Positions 1-11,666 are shown, counted from the stretch's first letter. The stretch is DNA of 64,000 nucleotides from Papiliotrema nemorosa (GCA_032158125.1 JASKOT010000009.1:124001-188000), one strand, 5' to 3'. Numbers and translations: made by a program. The notes: generated from the letters alone by a model not told the origin.

Positions 1-2400
1 TCGGCTCTTCATCGGTATATGTGTCGAAATCGCCAAAAATCGAACGGAGGAGCATGAGCGCTTCGCCTGTGATCCGGATGGATTTGTGATCCTTGTCCCA
101 TCGGTTGCCGTGTTGACAAAAGAGGCTGAACGGGGCATCTGAAGGGCTCATGTTCCCGACATCGCCTTTGCGCCAGAGATCGATCCACTTTTTGGAGATC
201 ATATATTCCTGCTCGTCGAGTGAGGCATTCGCTTCATCAAATGTAGCGATCTGAGCATGAGCGACCGGCGACAATGTGTCTTGGGGATACTCACCTGGTC
301 CACCAGACTCGATTTGCCCTTTCTTCGGTCGTACTCCTCTTCCACGCATATGGCACAAGGCTGGATCTCCCTCAGGCCAGGATCATATGCCCCAAGTTTA
401 TCCCACGCGTCTTCCGAGATCAAATGGCACGCTTCGCCCTTTTCCGGATCGAGACCATCGTGTTGGCATTTCACCGCTGAATAGTCGAACGATCGGAACA
501 GATCGTCGACGTTCTTTGCTTTGATCCACCTGGTCAACTCTGCAGTAGGTAGAGCGACATCGTCCTTTACTATCAGCCGATAATCGGTGTACACATGACC
601 CATGACTCACCCTTGGCACACTCATCAGGACATCTTTCTTTGCTCCGTGCAGATGCGCAAACTCGTCCTCCAGTCGTTCCTTCCTGTAGTCATCAGCTAA
701 AGTCGAGCGCGAAGAGAACTTTACCCACTTGACCGCCCTCTCATCCATATCATATTCGAATCTCGCATCTTCCATCTCTACCTGTCGCATAATATCCGGA
801 GGAGGCTGTTCCGCCGGTCCAGAATCTTCTTTTTGGTAGATCAACATGTAAACCTGATCGCAGGTGATATAGTCATCTGGTGCAAAGGTTTTGCGTCGTT
901 TGGCAGGGTTCGGCGGTTCTTCTATGATCTCGTCGTTGCATGATACCCAACGACCGAGTCTGAGTGATTGAGCAGATACTCGGACGTAGGTAGTCATGCT
1001 CACTCTTCATCGTACACATTGCACACGAAATGTCCATGATGAGCCTGTATCGTCAGCGCATGCTTAGTCCGCTGTTGTCAACGCAGCGACTGACACTGGT
1101 CCCGATGTGGATCACCGCCGCCTTTAGTTTCCACACCACATCGCCCAACAACATACTCCTCGAGTATTTGATCTTGGCCTTACTCTTGACTCTCTTCCCA
1201 GCGGTATACTTGAATCTCATCAGAGTGAAGTTCAATACAGGCGGCAAATTCCTCATAACCGTCCACCTTTCCGCTTCTTGCAAAGAGCTGCAACTCGCAC
1301 AGCGATACTTGTTGTCCCCGGTAAGCCGCTCGGTTTGGAAAGAGTTGGCGATACATTCATCGAGGGTAGCATTGTTTGTGAGGTTGATATCCATTTCGAG
1401 GAAAGACTGAGTACGTTCAGACTGTCTGCCGCATTTCAAACATTTGGTCACGTTGGTCAACTCTCCTTCGAACTGAGAGTCAGTCATGGACTAGGCGACG
1501 GATCATTGAATATGATCAGGTGGTATGGACTTGGCAAGAGAGGAAGAGGAATCTGTACTCACGAGATCACTCAGTACGTTCTTGACGGCCGGGTCAGATT
1601 GCCTTCGAAACGTCTCGGCGATGTACTCTGTAAACAACTTTTGAAACCTGTCAATCAGCTATTATCCGTCTATCAAATCGCGCAAGCTGACTCTGTGGCA
1701 TCTTGCTGTATCGCCTTGTCAAACCCCAAACAGTCAATTAAGGGTGTGGGATCCACCACCGCCCTCTTGGAAAACTGTAACAGGGCAAAGATCATGGCGA
1801 GGTGATACATTGGTGAATTGGGAGCCTACTTGTCAGCACATGCTCTCACCTCAGAAGGATTCAATTTACAGCTGATTGAGCCGCTTTGTACACCCCATTT
1901 CGAAATCCGACATTCCTGAACCAGACCTGAAGAAACGCATTGGCCTGGTTGAGTCAGCTTCCCTCTTGGCCAAGCGCTCTTATGTGGTGACATACGTAGC
2001 ATGTCGCTCCCAGATTCCTCAATCCAGCAGGTTGATCCTCCACCCTTCTCTCTGGGGGATCTCCAAGTTGGTCCAGGACAAACTCTTCTTTCGTCTGCTT
2101 CAACGCTTGATCTATCCCTAGGTGATTATAACACCTTGGATTCTTGGCGCATTTCTTCGCTGTGCAATTGGGATCCCGCTTAGACTGGTAGTTCGAATCA
2201 ATGGTGGATTCTCTTTCTTCTCTTTTGGGCGCGGTAGGGCTGTAGTCGACGGAAGCATGGTGTACTGGACAAGGGGTCCATCCGACCAACCCCGCTGCTT
2301 TTCGACGATGAAGAGGTGTGATGGAGGATGAAGAGGAGACGTCGTTGATCCAGTCGTATCGCTCATCTTGTGACCTCCTGAGTGCCTTCTTCGGCGGCAT
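1..2400 (-). CDS. USP48-like ubiquitin-specific protease, 3' end outside window
   Basis: Deubiquitinase of the USP (C19) family that would cleave ubiquitin from proteins. Reading leftwards from the start codon at 2400, a basic N-terminal region of about 130 residues leads to the Cys box GLRNLGATCY, interrupted by an intron and continuing ANAFLQVWF, which resembles USP48. Next come QQDATEF, a zinc-binding segment with paired CxxC motifs (around 1400), the beta-strand LPPVLNFTLMRFKY, and a His box read as GHF followed by GRWVSCNDE (around 950-1060). The catalytic Cys, His and Asp/Asn boxes are therefore all present. Two DUSP-like segments follow (TRWIKAKNVDDL near 540; ISKKWIDLWRKG near 200), again as in USP48. 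At least six introns are needed. The C-terminus is beyond base 1. The family call is strong; orthology to human USP48 is inferred from domain order. Confidence 0.85.
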
Positions 2401-2509
2401 ACTCAGAAGGAGGAGTAGAAGTGGGAGTGAAGAGAGAGAAGATCGATGTCATTAAGTGATCAGGTCGAGAAGGGTGACGGTTGAGGTGTATCATGTGGTG
2501 CCCCACATG

Positions 2510-2541
2510 GCGACGACAGCGACGACGACGACGACGACAGC
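2510..2541. repeat. CGA trinucleotide microsatellite
   Basis: A short run of CGA/CGACAG triplets lies about 110 bp upstream of the USP48-like start codon, in the 376-bp gap between that gene and the next. No gene is visible in the gap; the remainder is unique sequence and probably holds the USP promoter and the terminator of the neighbour. Confidence 0.6.
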
Positions 2542-2776
2542 AGAGCAGGGCCGTGGTGATCATGCATGCTAGGGTGCTGCACAAGGACATGTAGGACCAG
2601 CGCTCTCGACGATGCATATATGATACAACATGACAATGCAGTCGAGGAAGGGGTGCCCATCCTAGCGAATCCTATAAGATCTGCCTCTTCGCTCCCTCTC
2701 ACTGAGTTCGATTGCACGTCTCTCACTCTAGACAGAGTGATCCGACTGTATACGCAATGGACCGGTGTTCCACCTT

Positions 2777-3641
2777 CTACTTTTTCCCTTTCCCTTTAAC
2801 CCTCCCCCTTCCCCTCTTCCCACCTCTCCCCCGTCCAGCATTCACAAACAGCCGTTTCTGCACCACATCCCCTTCTCCTTCTCCCTCTACGCCTTGTCCC
2901 ACCGCAGCCCCAGCTGTAGACCCGTTCTCACTGTGAGGCGGAGTCATGACTCCTCCTGGGGGACTCGACCCTGGCCTCATGGGTGAAGGCGAGGACGGTC
3001 GGCTGGACGTGGTAGATGAGGGAACGGAAGGGTTGGCGTTGATATTGGTGGCTATGCGGGGCTTTTGTAGATGAGGAGAGCGGTTCGAAGAGTTGTGTAT
3101 GGGTAACATGGAGCTGTATGTTAGTGACTGCGGGAGAGTCATCATAGGGATGGGGTAGGTGAGGATCAAGGTCGATGGCGGACGGGGGATCGTAGGGTGA
3201 ATAGGAGTATCACTCACTTGCCCACTTCCCGACCTATCTCTTCTATCCTTGCTCGTTGTTCACCTGTCAATCCTCCCTGGGGAGCAGGAGGATTGTCGAC
3301 AGCTCCATAGCCTCCATCTACCGACAAGATGGACTCTTCCCTTTGTGGGGGTAACAATGTTGCTTGTTCGGCAGTCTGAGAGTATCAGCTATCATGAAGA
3401 TATGCCCCCCCCCCCCCCTCCCCCCCCCCTCTCCCCCCATCCTGCACTGTGTGTTCTCAAGGTCGTATACACCCAGCCAGAAAATCTGTTCGAGGTGGAG
3501 TATGACCCGTGCGAATCTTCCCGAAGTGTCACGATAGTAGGCGACACCAGCAGCACGGCGCAAAGCCAGACTTACCGACGCTGAATCCTTCTCTTCTCTA
3601 CTCCTCGGACCGCAACATGGTAACCAATCGAAAATACCCAT
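2777..3641 (-). CDS. Lipidated EGO/Ragulator (LAMTOR1/Meh1-like) adaptor candidate
   Basis: Three exons. Exon 1 (3576-3641) encodes MGIFDWLPCCGP: Gly2 suits N-myristoylation and the CC pair suits palmitoylation, the double-lipid anchor of LAMTOR1 and yeast Meh1/Ego1. Exon 2 begins TAEQATLLPPQ, a dileucine-type motif as in LAMTOR-domain proteins, then a short helix (LTGEQRARIEEIGREVG). The third exon is Ser/Pro/Gly-rich, of low complexity, and ends in a very basic Gly-Arg/Lys tail (GRGRGGKRGRGR). If the assignment is right, it would tether the Rag GTPase/TORC1 platform to the vacuole membrane. The lipidation motif is plain; the family link rests on layout rather than strong identity, and another myristoylated vacuolar or plasma-membrane protein is possible. 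Confidence 0.5.
3405..3438. repeat. Homopolymeric C tract inside an intron
   Basis: An almost pure C tract with three T interruptions. On the coding strand of the lipidated adaptor gene it is a poly-G tract within the first intron (about 3384-3575). It is likely to be length-polymorphic and prone to sequencing error. Confidence 0.8.
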
Positions 3642-4267
3642 TCGACGCAGTGGAATTCGCTGTATAGTTTAGAAGCGGGAAAGACGGAAAACTTTGCGCT
3701 GGCCAATGAGTTTGCGAAATCAAGGCGCCTTCTTGATGTCTAGTCCAAGGTACCAGTGCTATTATTGCTGCCCTGTCTGAAGACTTCTCGACGTGACCTG
3801 TGTGATCGTTGAATGCGATGTAGTGAAAAGTGGTGGAAGGTATCGATGGAAAGATCGAGTCAAGAGATGAGATGGTCGAGTTTCAAATAGATCCCTTCTA
3901 CGAGGTGTCAACAATCACTCGACCACATCGACGACCACGTCGGGCCCGCAGCAAGCGGTAAGAACAGCATATATCGCATTGAGACATACATCTGATGCAT
4001 CAGACGCATCGAAATCAGCCTGCCATCCATCAGAGATCGACGGTGCAGCGCAAACAGGCCAGTTGGTCGTTGACTCTCGATCGTCCTGTTGAATCGCTCT
4101 CGCATCCCGCTGGTCACTCTTCACGTTTGATTCGCTCTGGACGAAGAGGATATAAAATAGTGCGCTGGGGCTGTCGCCAGTCTATGGTGACCGCCTGTCC
4201 AACCCGCCAGACGACGATCAGGGCGCAAGTCTCTCTGTCCGATATCATCGCAGCGTAACATGCCAAG
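3642..4267. other. Intergenic region, divergent promoter
   Basis: 626 bp between the start codons of two divergent genes (lipidated adaptor and DLT1). Open frames here are short and lack splice-consistent partners. A TATA-like GGATATAAAATAG lies at about 4148-4160, roughly 110 bp before the DLT1 start. No other element is recognised. Confidence 0.5.
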
Positions 4268-5447
4268 ATGACCCCTTACAAGTCCACTCATCCGCTCACT
4301 CGTCCCCGTCGACTGGTGCAGACTCTCTTACATCCTCACCACAACCCGACTCACGCTTATCCTCCCAACTCCGCATATCCAACCACTCGCACAAATCCAC
4401 CTTCTCCACCTAAACGACGCCGCAAACGACGTTCAGCACTCAAAACTTTCTATTCGGTATTATACCATACCACCTTTTACTTTTTCATCCTTATCACCGC
4501 TGCGCTTCTCGTGGGCTCAGCGTATGGGCTAGGCGAACAGGCGTTGAGGACGGGCGGACAGAGGAAATGGAATTTGTTTGTCCTCAGTGCGGCTTATGTC
4601 GCTTTGGTATGTCCCTCACTACTTCTCCCTACTCACTCGAATCAGAAGATTGACGATGAAGCTAATGATCAGGGTTTAGTATCTATCGTTCATGTCTGGT
4701 CGAGGATTCTGTCGGTGAAGAAGATCCTGCGGAGTATGCCAAAACCATACATGCCGACAAAACAGATTGACCTGCCAAAGGTGGGTAACATTCCACGCTC
4801 TGCCCAGACGTGTCTGCATTTTCATAACACGAGTCGCGCTGACAGGCAGCAAAAAGTGTCTGACCATATCATGACTGAATACTCGCGAACGGCCGTGATT
4901 GCGCATATATCTCAAGCTACAACGGGACAACAGGAAGGATGGGGTAGACCAGGTGAGCGATTTTGACGAAGGGTCGAGCTGATGTGTAGGCACAAAATGG
5001 GAGAATCAGCATTTCAGAACATACATCTTATCTACCATCCCAACGATGCGTGCGTTCTCATCCCTTCTCCAATCTGAATATCATCATATTCGCCATGATC
5101 CATCGTGTGCTAATATAAGGTACGGCCCTATGTCCCAATTCTCCCACCTCGCCCATCTCCCTCGAACCACTTACGACCGCCGCAGCTCAGGTGAAAGATA
5201 CAGGAGCCATCAAGTTGTTCACCAATTCATACCTCAAAATCATCGAAAAGGCTCGGTATGCAAAGCAAGAACCAACAGAGGACGATGCGAACGCGTGTGA
5301 GAAGTTGGTCGATGTGGTTGTACTCACGTAAGTCCAGCTTTTCACGCTGGTCAAGACCCAGCTGGCGTAGTGTGAAAAGAGGCGCTGATGAGTAGAATGC
5401 AATTGAAGAGGGCCCGCAAAGAGGCGCAGAGGTCTACAAGGGAATAG
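4268..5447 (+). CDS. DLT1: Dlt1-like membrane protein (defect at low temperature)
   Basis: Fungal protein of unknown molecular role; yeast DLT1 mutants grow poorly in the cold. Six exons read cleanly: 4268-4606, 4673-4780, 4850-4952, 4990-5049, 5120-5327 and 5396-5447, giving about 289 residues. After a Pro/Arg-rich cytosolic N-terminus come two membrane spans (residues about 70-90, FYFFILITAALLVGSAYG, and about 102-122). Next is the block VWSRILSVKKILRSMPKPY, then EYSRTAVIAHISQATTG and EGWGRPGTKWEN, typical of the Dlt1 family, and a helical end containing IKLFTNSYLKIIEKARYAK. Every junction preserves frame, so the gene looks intact. The family call is from remembered motif order; confirm by HMM. 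Confidence 0.7.
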
Positions 5448-5658
5448 AAGAATGTGGCTTGGTTTCTGGACTTGACCAGGCGGACAAAGTTGTATATGAA
5501 GATCATTGTAGCATGAAACCATGTGCGAGCATTGGACTGCAGCACCAGATGCATCGTGTTTATCCTTTTACAAAATCCCAAGAGACCTTCACGGTCCAGC
5601 TTCATTTTCAATCACCTTGTCAATTCAGATCCTTCCACCTGAGATACTGGACCACAGA

Positions 5659-6845
5659 TCATTTGTGGTGCGATTTGATAAACTTGACGCAGTTGGTAGG
5701 ACTATAGATGAACTTCACACGAGGCATTTCATACGGCTCTACTCACTCGTCGGCTGGTTTCACGCCTAATTGCAGGTCGATCAGTTTCCCATCATCCTTG
5801 GAAAAGATGAAATGGGATCGTTTGGTACTATCCGTCAGCATCCACCGACCATCACATGCAATCTAAGGCCAAAGACCCTTGTTTCCCGGATAAAAGCATT
5901 TTCACGGACTGAGGTATAGATCTTTCGGCCTGACTCACTTGTTCGGGTGGACAAATGCTCCGAGTTTCTTGATAAGCTGCGAAGTAGGGTCGGACAACAA
6001 GTGATAATTGAGCTCTTTCTTCGTCTTCCACTAAGATGTCAGCGAGCATGATCACTAGAGAAGGTGTGAGATCATTTGCCTTTTGCTGTGCGGTAGGTTT
6101 ATCCTTGCTCAGACCATACACGTCGTAGCCCAACTCTTTGAGCTCTTCGTGCGCATCACGGAAGCCGCAAGCTTGGTTGGTACATCCAGGCGTATCAGCC
6201 TTCCATCAGCCTCACTCCTCTTGCTGCCTGAAATCGACTCACCTTGGGGTACAAGAAAACCACGACTCCCTTTCCGCCCCGAGTCAAAGTTGCCACGTCG
6301 ACCTTCTTCCCATCTTCATCCTCCAACTCGATACTGGGCAACTTGTCGCCCAACTTGATAGGTTTGGAAGAACCCGTATCGGCCTTTGCAGATTTAGGCG
6401 CTTCTTCTTTCTTTTCCTCTTCGGCAGCTTTTGTGTCGTCTTTGGGTGCAGTATCGTCACCCTCATTATCTTCCTTGATGGTGTCGGTCTTCGGGGTGGA
6501 CTTGGTGGACTTTGACGTGGGTGCCGTTTTGGCCTTCTTCGACGCGGTAGTCCCGGATTCAGGAGCAGAAGCCCCTCTCTGGATCGTCAGCGGCTCCACC
6601 TATAGAAGGGGATGCTAAAAGAAGAGGGTAGACTCCAGAAGGAAGGAACGGCAGCAGCTTTCCAATGGCGGCACCTCGTCGAATATAACAGTGCAATCAC
6701 CCAGACTGACCTTCTTGGAAGCAGGGACTTCCTTGACCTCGGAAACGGGCGCTGCGCTACCGGCGATCCTAGCTGAACGCCTAGACGACGTGCTCTCAGG
6801 CACTTTGTCCTCCTTCTTGCTGTCCACTTTGGATCTCGGGGCCAT
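5659..6845 (-). CDS. DOT5: Nuclear thiol peroxidase, Dot5/PrxQ (BCP) type peroxiredoxin
   Basis: Peroxiredoxin that reduces hydroperoxides using a peroxidatic cysteine. From the start at 6845, a basic Ser/Lys/Ala-rich N-terminal extension (about 110 residues, [11 protein letters not shown] and many Lys, matching the nuclear location of Dot5) precedes the thioredoxin fold: [20 protein letters not shown], then the active-site block [15 protein letters not shown]. The two cysteines four residues apart are the peroxidatic and resolving pair of the PrxQ class. Further conserved blocks are [28 protein letters not shown] and [16 protein letters not shown]; the protein ends [10 protein letters not shown]. 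Six exons are needed. One intron (6031-6079) has a GC donor instead of GT, and flanking protein identity fixes the junction. Bounded by DLT1 (convergent) and a REX4-like gene (divergent). Confidence 0.85.
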
Positions 6846-7086
6846 GGTGTGTGCTGTGACAGTGTAGTGGTACGAGGTCAAAGGTGACATGGGGTGTTGA
6901 CGGGGAAGGTGGGTGGCGGAGATGTCCGCCGCCTCCTTCGGCGATGATCAGGTACGGGGGGGATTACGTAATTTTCAAAGGACGAGGGTTGAGTGGACCA
7001 TGGTGTCGAGGTGAACCAGGTATTGAAGCGGGCAAGATTCTTCTTCTTCCTCGTCAATCCGAGAAGACGCCAAGAAGGTAGGCAGG

Positions 7087-8059
7087 ATGCCTGAGATGCC
7101 TTCTTTGGACAAGTACATCGCTATGGGCCCGGTATCAATGCCTGTTTCTAGTGTGCACAGCTGACCAGCAGACTGCGAGACGGTCCGAACTCGAGGTGGT
7201 CAAATCTTAGCGAGGTGAGTATCGGACGATGATGGTCCATATCTGCTTGTCGTGGAGATCCATATGAGGGAGCTCAATATTTGACTCTACAAGCTTGGTG
7301 AGATTGGTGTTGCTGATGGGAAGAATAGGCATGGTGGATCATAAAGGCGATGTGGTGTTGCAATCCTACGTCTATGTCAACCCGAAGAATGTGGTCGACT
7401 ATATCACGAAAAGTGAGGCAATCTCCCTGTACCATGTGGTCTTCTTTCAAGAAGGTCCTTTAGCTGCCTCGCTTCATCTCCTGTCTCTTGAGGAAAGAGG
7501 AAGAGGAAGAGGAAGAGGAAGAGGAAGAGGAAGAGGAAGAGGGATCGTGTGCAACTGACTCCCAGTCCACGGGATTGAGCCACAAGATCTCGCTTATGCC
7601 CCCCTGTTCGAACAGATTCAACCTCGAATCACCGCCCTACTGAAAGACAAGATCTTGGTAGGTCACGCAGTGTACAATGACCTGGCATATATCCACCATC
7701 GACATCCCTATGAGGACGTGAGGGATACTTCGCTATATTATCCTCTGAGGGCAAAAGTCGGAGTCGGGAGAGAAGGCGAGTATCCAGGGTTGAAGAAACT
7801 GTACAAGGCGGTTTTCGGGGAAGAGATTCAGGTTATATCGCATGATCCGGTAAAGCTGCTTCTGTTCGTGAGATATAGCTGATCAACAGGTCGAGGATGC
7901 TAGAGCGGCTATGAGGCTGTTCATGTCGGTGAGAGAAGAGTACGAGGCCTCTCTGGCGAAAGATGAGGATTGTGTCGCTGGTGTACCCAGGTCAGCTCAA
8001 ACAGCCTTCTGTCTGGTACGAGCTGACGAGGCAGATCATACGAGAAGGTCTTCAGGTAA
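7087..8059 (+). CDS. REX4: REX4-like DEDDh 3'-5' RNA exonuclease
   Basis: DnaQ-fold exonuclease; Rex4 acts in rRNA processing. The short N-terminus MPEMPSLDKYIAMDCE gives the first acidic pair (D-C-E). The chain continues GGQILARIGMVDHKGDVVL after an intron ending at the AG at about 7326, then ends the beta-sheet region with VVDYITKIHGIEPQDL. GHAVYNDL supplies the third motif and SHDPVEDARAAM the catalytic His and last Asp. The final short exon ends SYEKVFR-stop at 8057-8059. The start at 7087 was chosen because it directly precedes the first motif; an upstream exon cannot be excluded, and yeast Rex4 carries a longer basic N-terminus. Five introns; the one at 7411-7567 contains a GGAAGA repeat. 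Confidence 0.75.
7496..7542 (+). repeat. (GGAAGA)n microsatellite within a REX4 intron
   Basis: About seven hexamer units of GGAAGA. They lie in the intron between the exons encoding YITK and IHGIEPQD; the intron ends at CTGACTCCCAG just before 7568. A purine-only repeat in an intron may vary in length between strains. Confidence 0.75.
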
Positions 8060-8570
8060 ATGTCCGCAATCTCCAATGGCAACTTTACTCAGAGTCATTG
8101 AACAAGCATTCATGGTAGGCATTTTCAAGCCGAGTGGTGGGCAGGAAGCTGAAGCTCAGACGCCTCTGTCACGATTGTGACTGATCTTTGACGCCCATCC
8201 TCCCCCACGCCATACTACGACCTCTTCCACGAACCAGATAATGTAACGTCATAATGTCGATAATGACCGTAATGACATTCATATGACTGCCCGCACTTTG
8301 CACCTCAAATGCCGCTGGTATAGTGTTCGCCCTCCTTAAAGTCAGATACACCACGGCTTTGCCGCCTGACCCGCAGTACAGTCGCCCGTTGTCCCGTCGT
8401 TTGGATGAGCTTAATAACGCCAGCCTGCATGACTGCGGAGCGGAATCCCGCCCAGAGATGGATCTCATATTCTTCATGCGCACATTTCGCGCCGAGGTCA
8501 TATGTATCGCTCTACGTCTCATATTCACGGCCCTTCTACTTACCCGCCATGGAAAGTGACGGCTTTTCGT
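8060..8570. other. Convergent intergenic region
   Basis: 511 bp between the stop codons of REX4 and clathrin light chain. The longest frames on both strands are unrelated to any family I recognise and lack consistent splice partners. I see no RNA gene or repeat here. Confidence 0.45.
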
Positions 8571-9772
8571 CTAGAACCCAGCCGCTCCGGGCGCCTTGTC
8601 ACCCTCCCGCTTGAGCGCCAATAGGATTTCCTTCATTCGAGCCAAGTCGGATCCACCGGGGACAGAGGGTCGGATGGTCTTCGACTCTGTACTGTTAGCC
8701 TCATACTCAAAGGTGGTCCGCGGGCTCACGAGAGTTTTCCAATGCCAGCAGCTCTGTAATTCTCTCCCAGGCTGTACCCTTTGCGATACCCTCTCCGAGC
8801 TTCTCCAAGAAGGCCGCTTCGTTCTCCCTTAATGTCAATTCAGATCTTATACAGCACAGCACCTCGAGTCCGACTGAACGAAGTAGAACGTGGGGACTCA
8901 CTTGTTCTCCCTGATATTCCTCTCTTTTTGTTTATTGTAGTCCTCGTAAAACTGATCAATACTCTTCTCAGCCTTGTTCTTCATCTCGTCCCTCTTTGCC
9001 CTATTCTTCTCGTCCCTCTCTTTGATCTCTTCCGCTTGTTTAGCTTTCCAAGCTTTGATAGGCTCGGAGTCCTCCTCGGCTGTCGGGAGGATGTTGTTGA
9101 ACTGAGGTGCGGGGAGGATGGACGAGGTAGGTTGGGTTGGAGCTGGGGGGTAAGGAGATGAGCCGTAAGGTTGGCTCGAGAGGGCGTTGAAGACTGGTTT
9201 GGCGGGCTGTGGGGTGGGAATTCGACCGGCAAGTATAGTGTGAGGATAGAACAGCGAGAAGATGTATCAGCAAATTGGCCTTCCTGTATCTGGAGGTGTA
9301 CTCACCGCCTCGTACGGGACTTCCCCACTGAGATCCGGGAAAGCGCTCTCAAACTTCTCCCTCTCTGGATCCTCCTCTGTGCCACCGAAACCTGTCACTC
9401 GGACTTCCCCAGCTGGCGCAGGGGAATCAAGCGAAGGGAAAGCGTCGATACCGCTCGGACGGGGAGAAGGGCTCTTGGCGGCAGGTTGGTTGACCGGAGA
9501 AGCTAGGCGTTAACTCTTGTCCCCAGTGTGTATGATAGAGCAGTGGGCTCAGCTGAGGATCCACGGTGCATAATGACGACAATGTTGAAAAAGAAATAGG
9601 CCTACTTAGATCGGGAAATTCTACGCCTGAAGGAGCAGAGGGTGCACTACCCGAAGCAAACAGGTCGGCATCATCACCTAGCCATCAGCTCTTTCCTCTA
9701 CTGCGCAAAGCCGAACCCACCGAGAGCTGCTTTTTCCCTCGCGAGAAAGTCTGCCATGGGATCGTCTGACAT
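8571..9772 (-). CDS. CLC1: Clathrin light chain
   Basis: Light chain of the clathrin triskelion, acting in vesicle coats at the trans-Golgi and plasma membrane. The N-terminus reads MSDDPMADFLAREKAALGDDADLF once a short intron with a GTGGGT donor is removed; this is the conserved FLxREKxALG block near the light-chain N-terminus. A Pro/Ser-rich middle is followed by IKAWKAKQAEEIKERDE and a long charged helix (KRDEMKNKAEKSIDQFYEDYNKQKERNIRENK), the heavy-chain-binding coiled coil. The end has WERITELLALENSQSKT and RMKEILLALKREG, typical of fungal light chains, with the stop at 8571-8573. Four or five introns. It diverges from the gene at 10001 over a 228-bp shared promoter. Confidence 0.88.
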
Positions 9773-10000
9773 GTTGGGTATATGTGCTCAAGTGTCGGGG
9801 GGTAATGTGTATGTAGGTGATAGTGAGAACAACGGGGGTGGTGACGATGAGGGCTGTTTCAAGATAGGCACGCGTAGTTGCCACCCGCGACCTTAAATAG
9901 GCACGCAATATTCACCTCCACCGTCGCGTCCCCTCCTCATCCAGTTCATTTGGGACAACGACGACGACGGCCGCAGCGACAACGACGAAAGCTGGACACC

Positions 10001-11596
10001 ATGGCAGGGGTGCGGGGACCAAGCAATGATGAGGAAGTTGGGACTGTTCCAGTGTACGAGACGATCACAGGTAACATCATCTCGAACCCGCTCGAGGATA
10101 GTCTAGGTGAGCTGTGACTCAAGGGAAGAGCCTTTAGCTGAACGGGACAGTACCTCAATTTCTCACCAATATCAACATGTACATTGACCGGCATCTCATG
10201 CCCTCAACGTGAGATTCAAGTCTCATAGATTATACGATGCTCACTCGCTAGGAAACAAATCCAGGTGCTATTATTCCTCGCGGTCAATCCAAAGTACTAC
10301 GATCCAAAAGGACCATGTACTCCCCTCGAATTGCTATCCAAGGTGGTCCTGACATACGGCCCTCAAGCGCTCAAGACGTCACTCCCTTTGCCCCTGGACA
10401 CAAAGACAGACTGGGTGGCTGAGAACATCATCGAGAGAAGAACATACTCTCGGATGAAGGCATGTGAGCAGGATGGTGTTTTCGACCTGCTTTGGGTTCC
10501 TCCACCTCCTGCTGATCCCGTCAACAAGAAGAGGCGGCGCAGAGGGGAAGAGGAGCTGGAGGCAGAGGAAGCGCAGAAGAGGATCCGACAGAGGGTGGTT
10601 TCTCCGGAAGCGTGGGGTCTCCTAGAATGGCTCCTGGACTTGTGGGATGCAGATGGACGTCACGGCAAAGATCGAGGGTCACACGATGAAAAAGGTGAGC
10701 AGGAGCACAGTCTGTATAACTTGAGCAAGAAGTTGTGCTGAAATGCAGATGTCGTCTCGTCCATGTTCATCGCTCAACTGCAGTCCGATCCCACGCTCAA
10801 GGTGGACAATCTGACTTGCCCATGTGCAGTTATACAATCCATCTATAACACCAGTACAGACTACCCAGATCTTTTCTCCGCCCTGCATCCTTTGATCTCG
10901 AGGCTTCTTTCCCTCGTATGTGTATTGAGACCTGATCGGTGAATTCAGTTGACGCAGAAGGTCGTTCCCCTTGTCCGGTCGCCATCCCGGTTCGATCTGT
11001 CCAGTTTTACCCGAGCTTTCTTACCGCTCCTTCGACTGTCCTTCTCCCACCTGGAACTCTTCGTCCCAACATTCCAAGCAGCTTCCGATCCAGCTCTGAC
11101 CGCGCATCTTCTTACTGTCCTTTTGGAATCCATCGGATGCACTCGAAGAACACGGGAGAAGCTACGCAGGGAAAGGTTGGACCGCAAGATGAACGACGGT
11201 TCCGCTCGACAAGAACCTGATCTGCTGTATCATGCGGGCTACGGCGTGTTACCTCCCCCCAGTATCGCTTATCTCCTTCACGGTCTTTTACCACTCCTGC
11301 CTCCTGTGCCCCCCGTTTCTCCTTCAAAAGACCAGTCGAGCATAAATCGGCAGTTGCGGCGTGACAAGAGGAAGATGGGAGTTCTGAAGGTGGAATTGGT
11401 GAAGAGTATGATATCTGTCATACCTCCATCTACCGACACTCCTTGGGCGATACTAGACGCGCTAGGCGAAGGATGGATGGGAGAGACCAAAAATGCGGTA
11501 GACAAACAGAGTGGAGAGACTTTGAGTTGGATCCTGGACGGGATCAAGGCTGGGCTGGGGAAAGATACCCTGCAGCGCGCAGAAGCAAATCCGTGA
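10001..11596 (+). CDS. Unrecognised helical protein with nuclear-type basic motif
   Basis: I do not recognise this family. Exons 10001-10106, 10151-10208, 10252-10694 and from 10749 join in frame (VPQFLTNINMYIDRHLMPSTKQIQVLLFLAVNPKYY spans exons 2-3, shown only to identify the joint). A final intron of 33-42 nt near 10917 precedes the last exon, which ends at 11596. The product is about 480 residues, mostly predicted helix, Leu-rich, with no membrane span or signal peptide. It has a basic stretch NKKRRRRGEEELEAEE near residue 130 that could be a nuclear signal. The ATG has a good CACCATGG context. Because all exons keep frame it is probably a real gene; it may be restricted to tremellomycetes. 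Confidence 0.65.
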
Positions 11597-11666
11597 CGAC
11601 CAATAATGACTGGACATAGTTGTACTCATATCATGACATTACGATTCATGCCTCTCCACGAGGCGA

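Noticed and set aside
398..1003. An open minus-strand frame starting MSMTTYVRVSAQ as a separate gene
   Set aside because: The first residues are intronic. A GTGAGC donor after YDEE and an acceptor after ATCACTCAG join HFVCNVYDEE to LGRWVSCNDE, giving the USP His box; the frame is an exon of the USP48-like gene.
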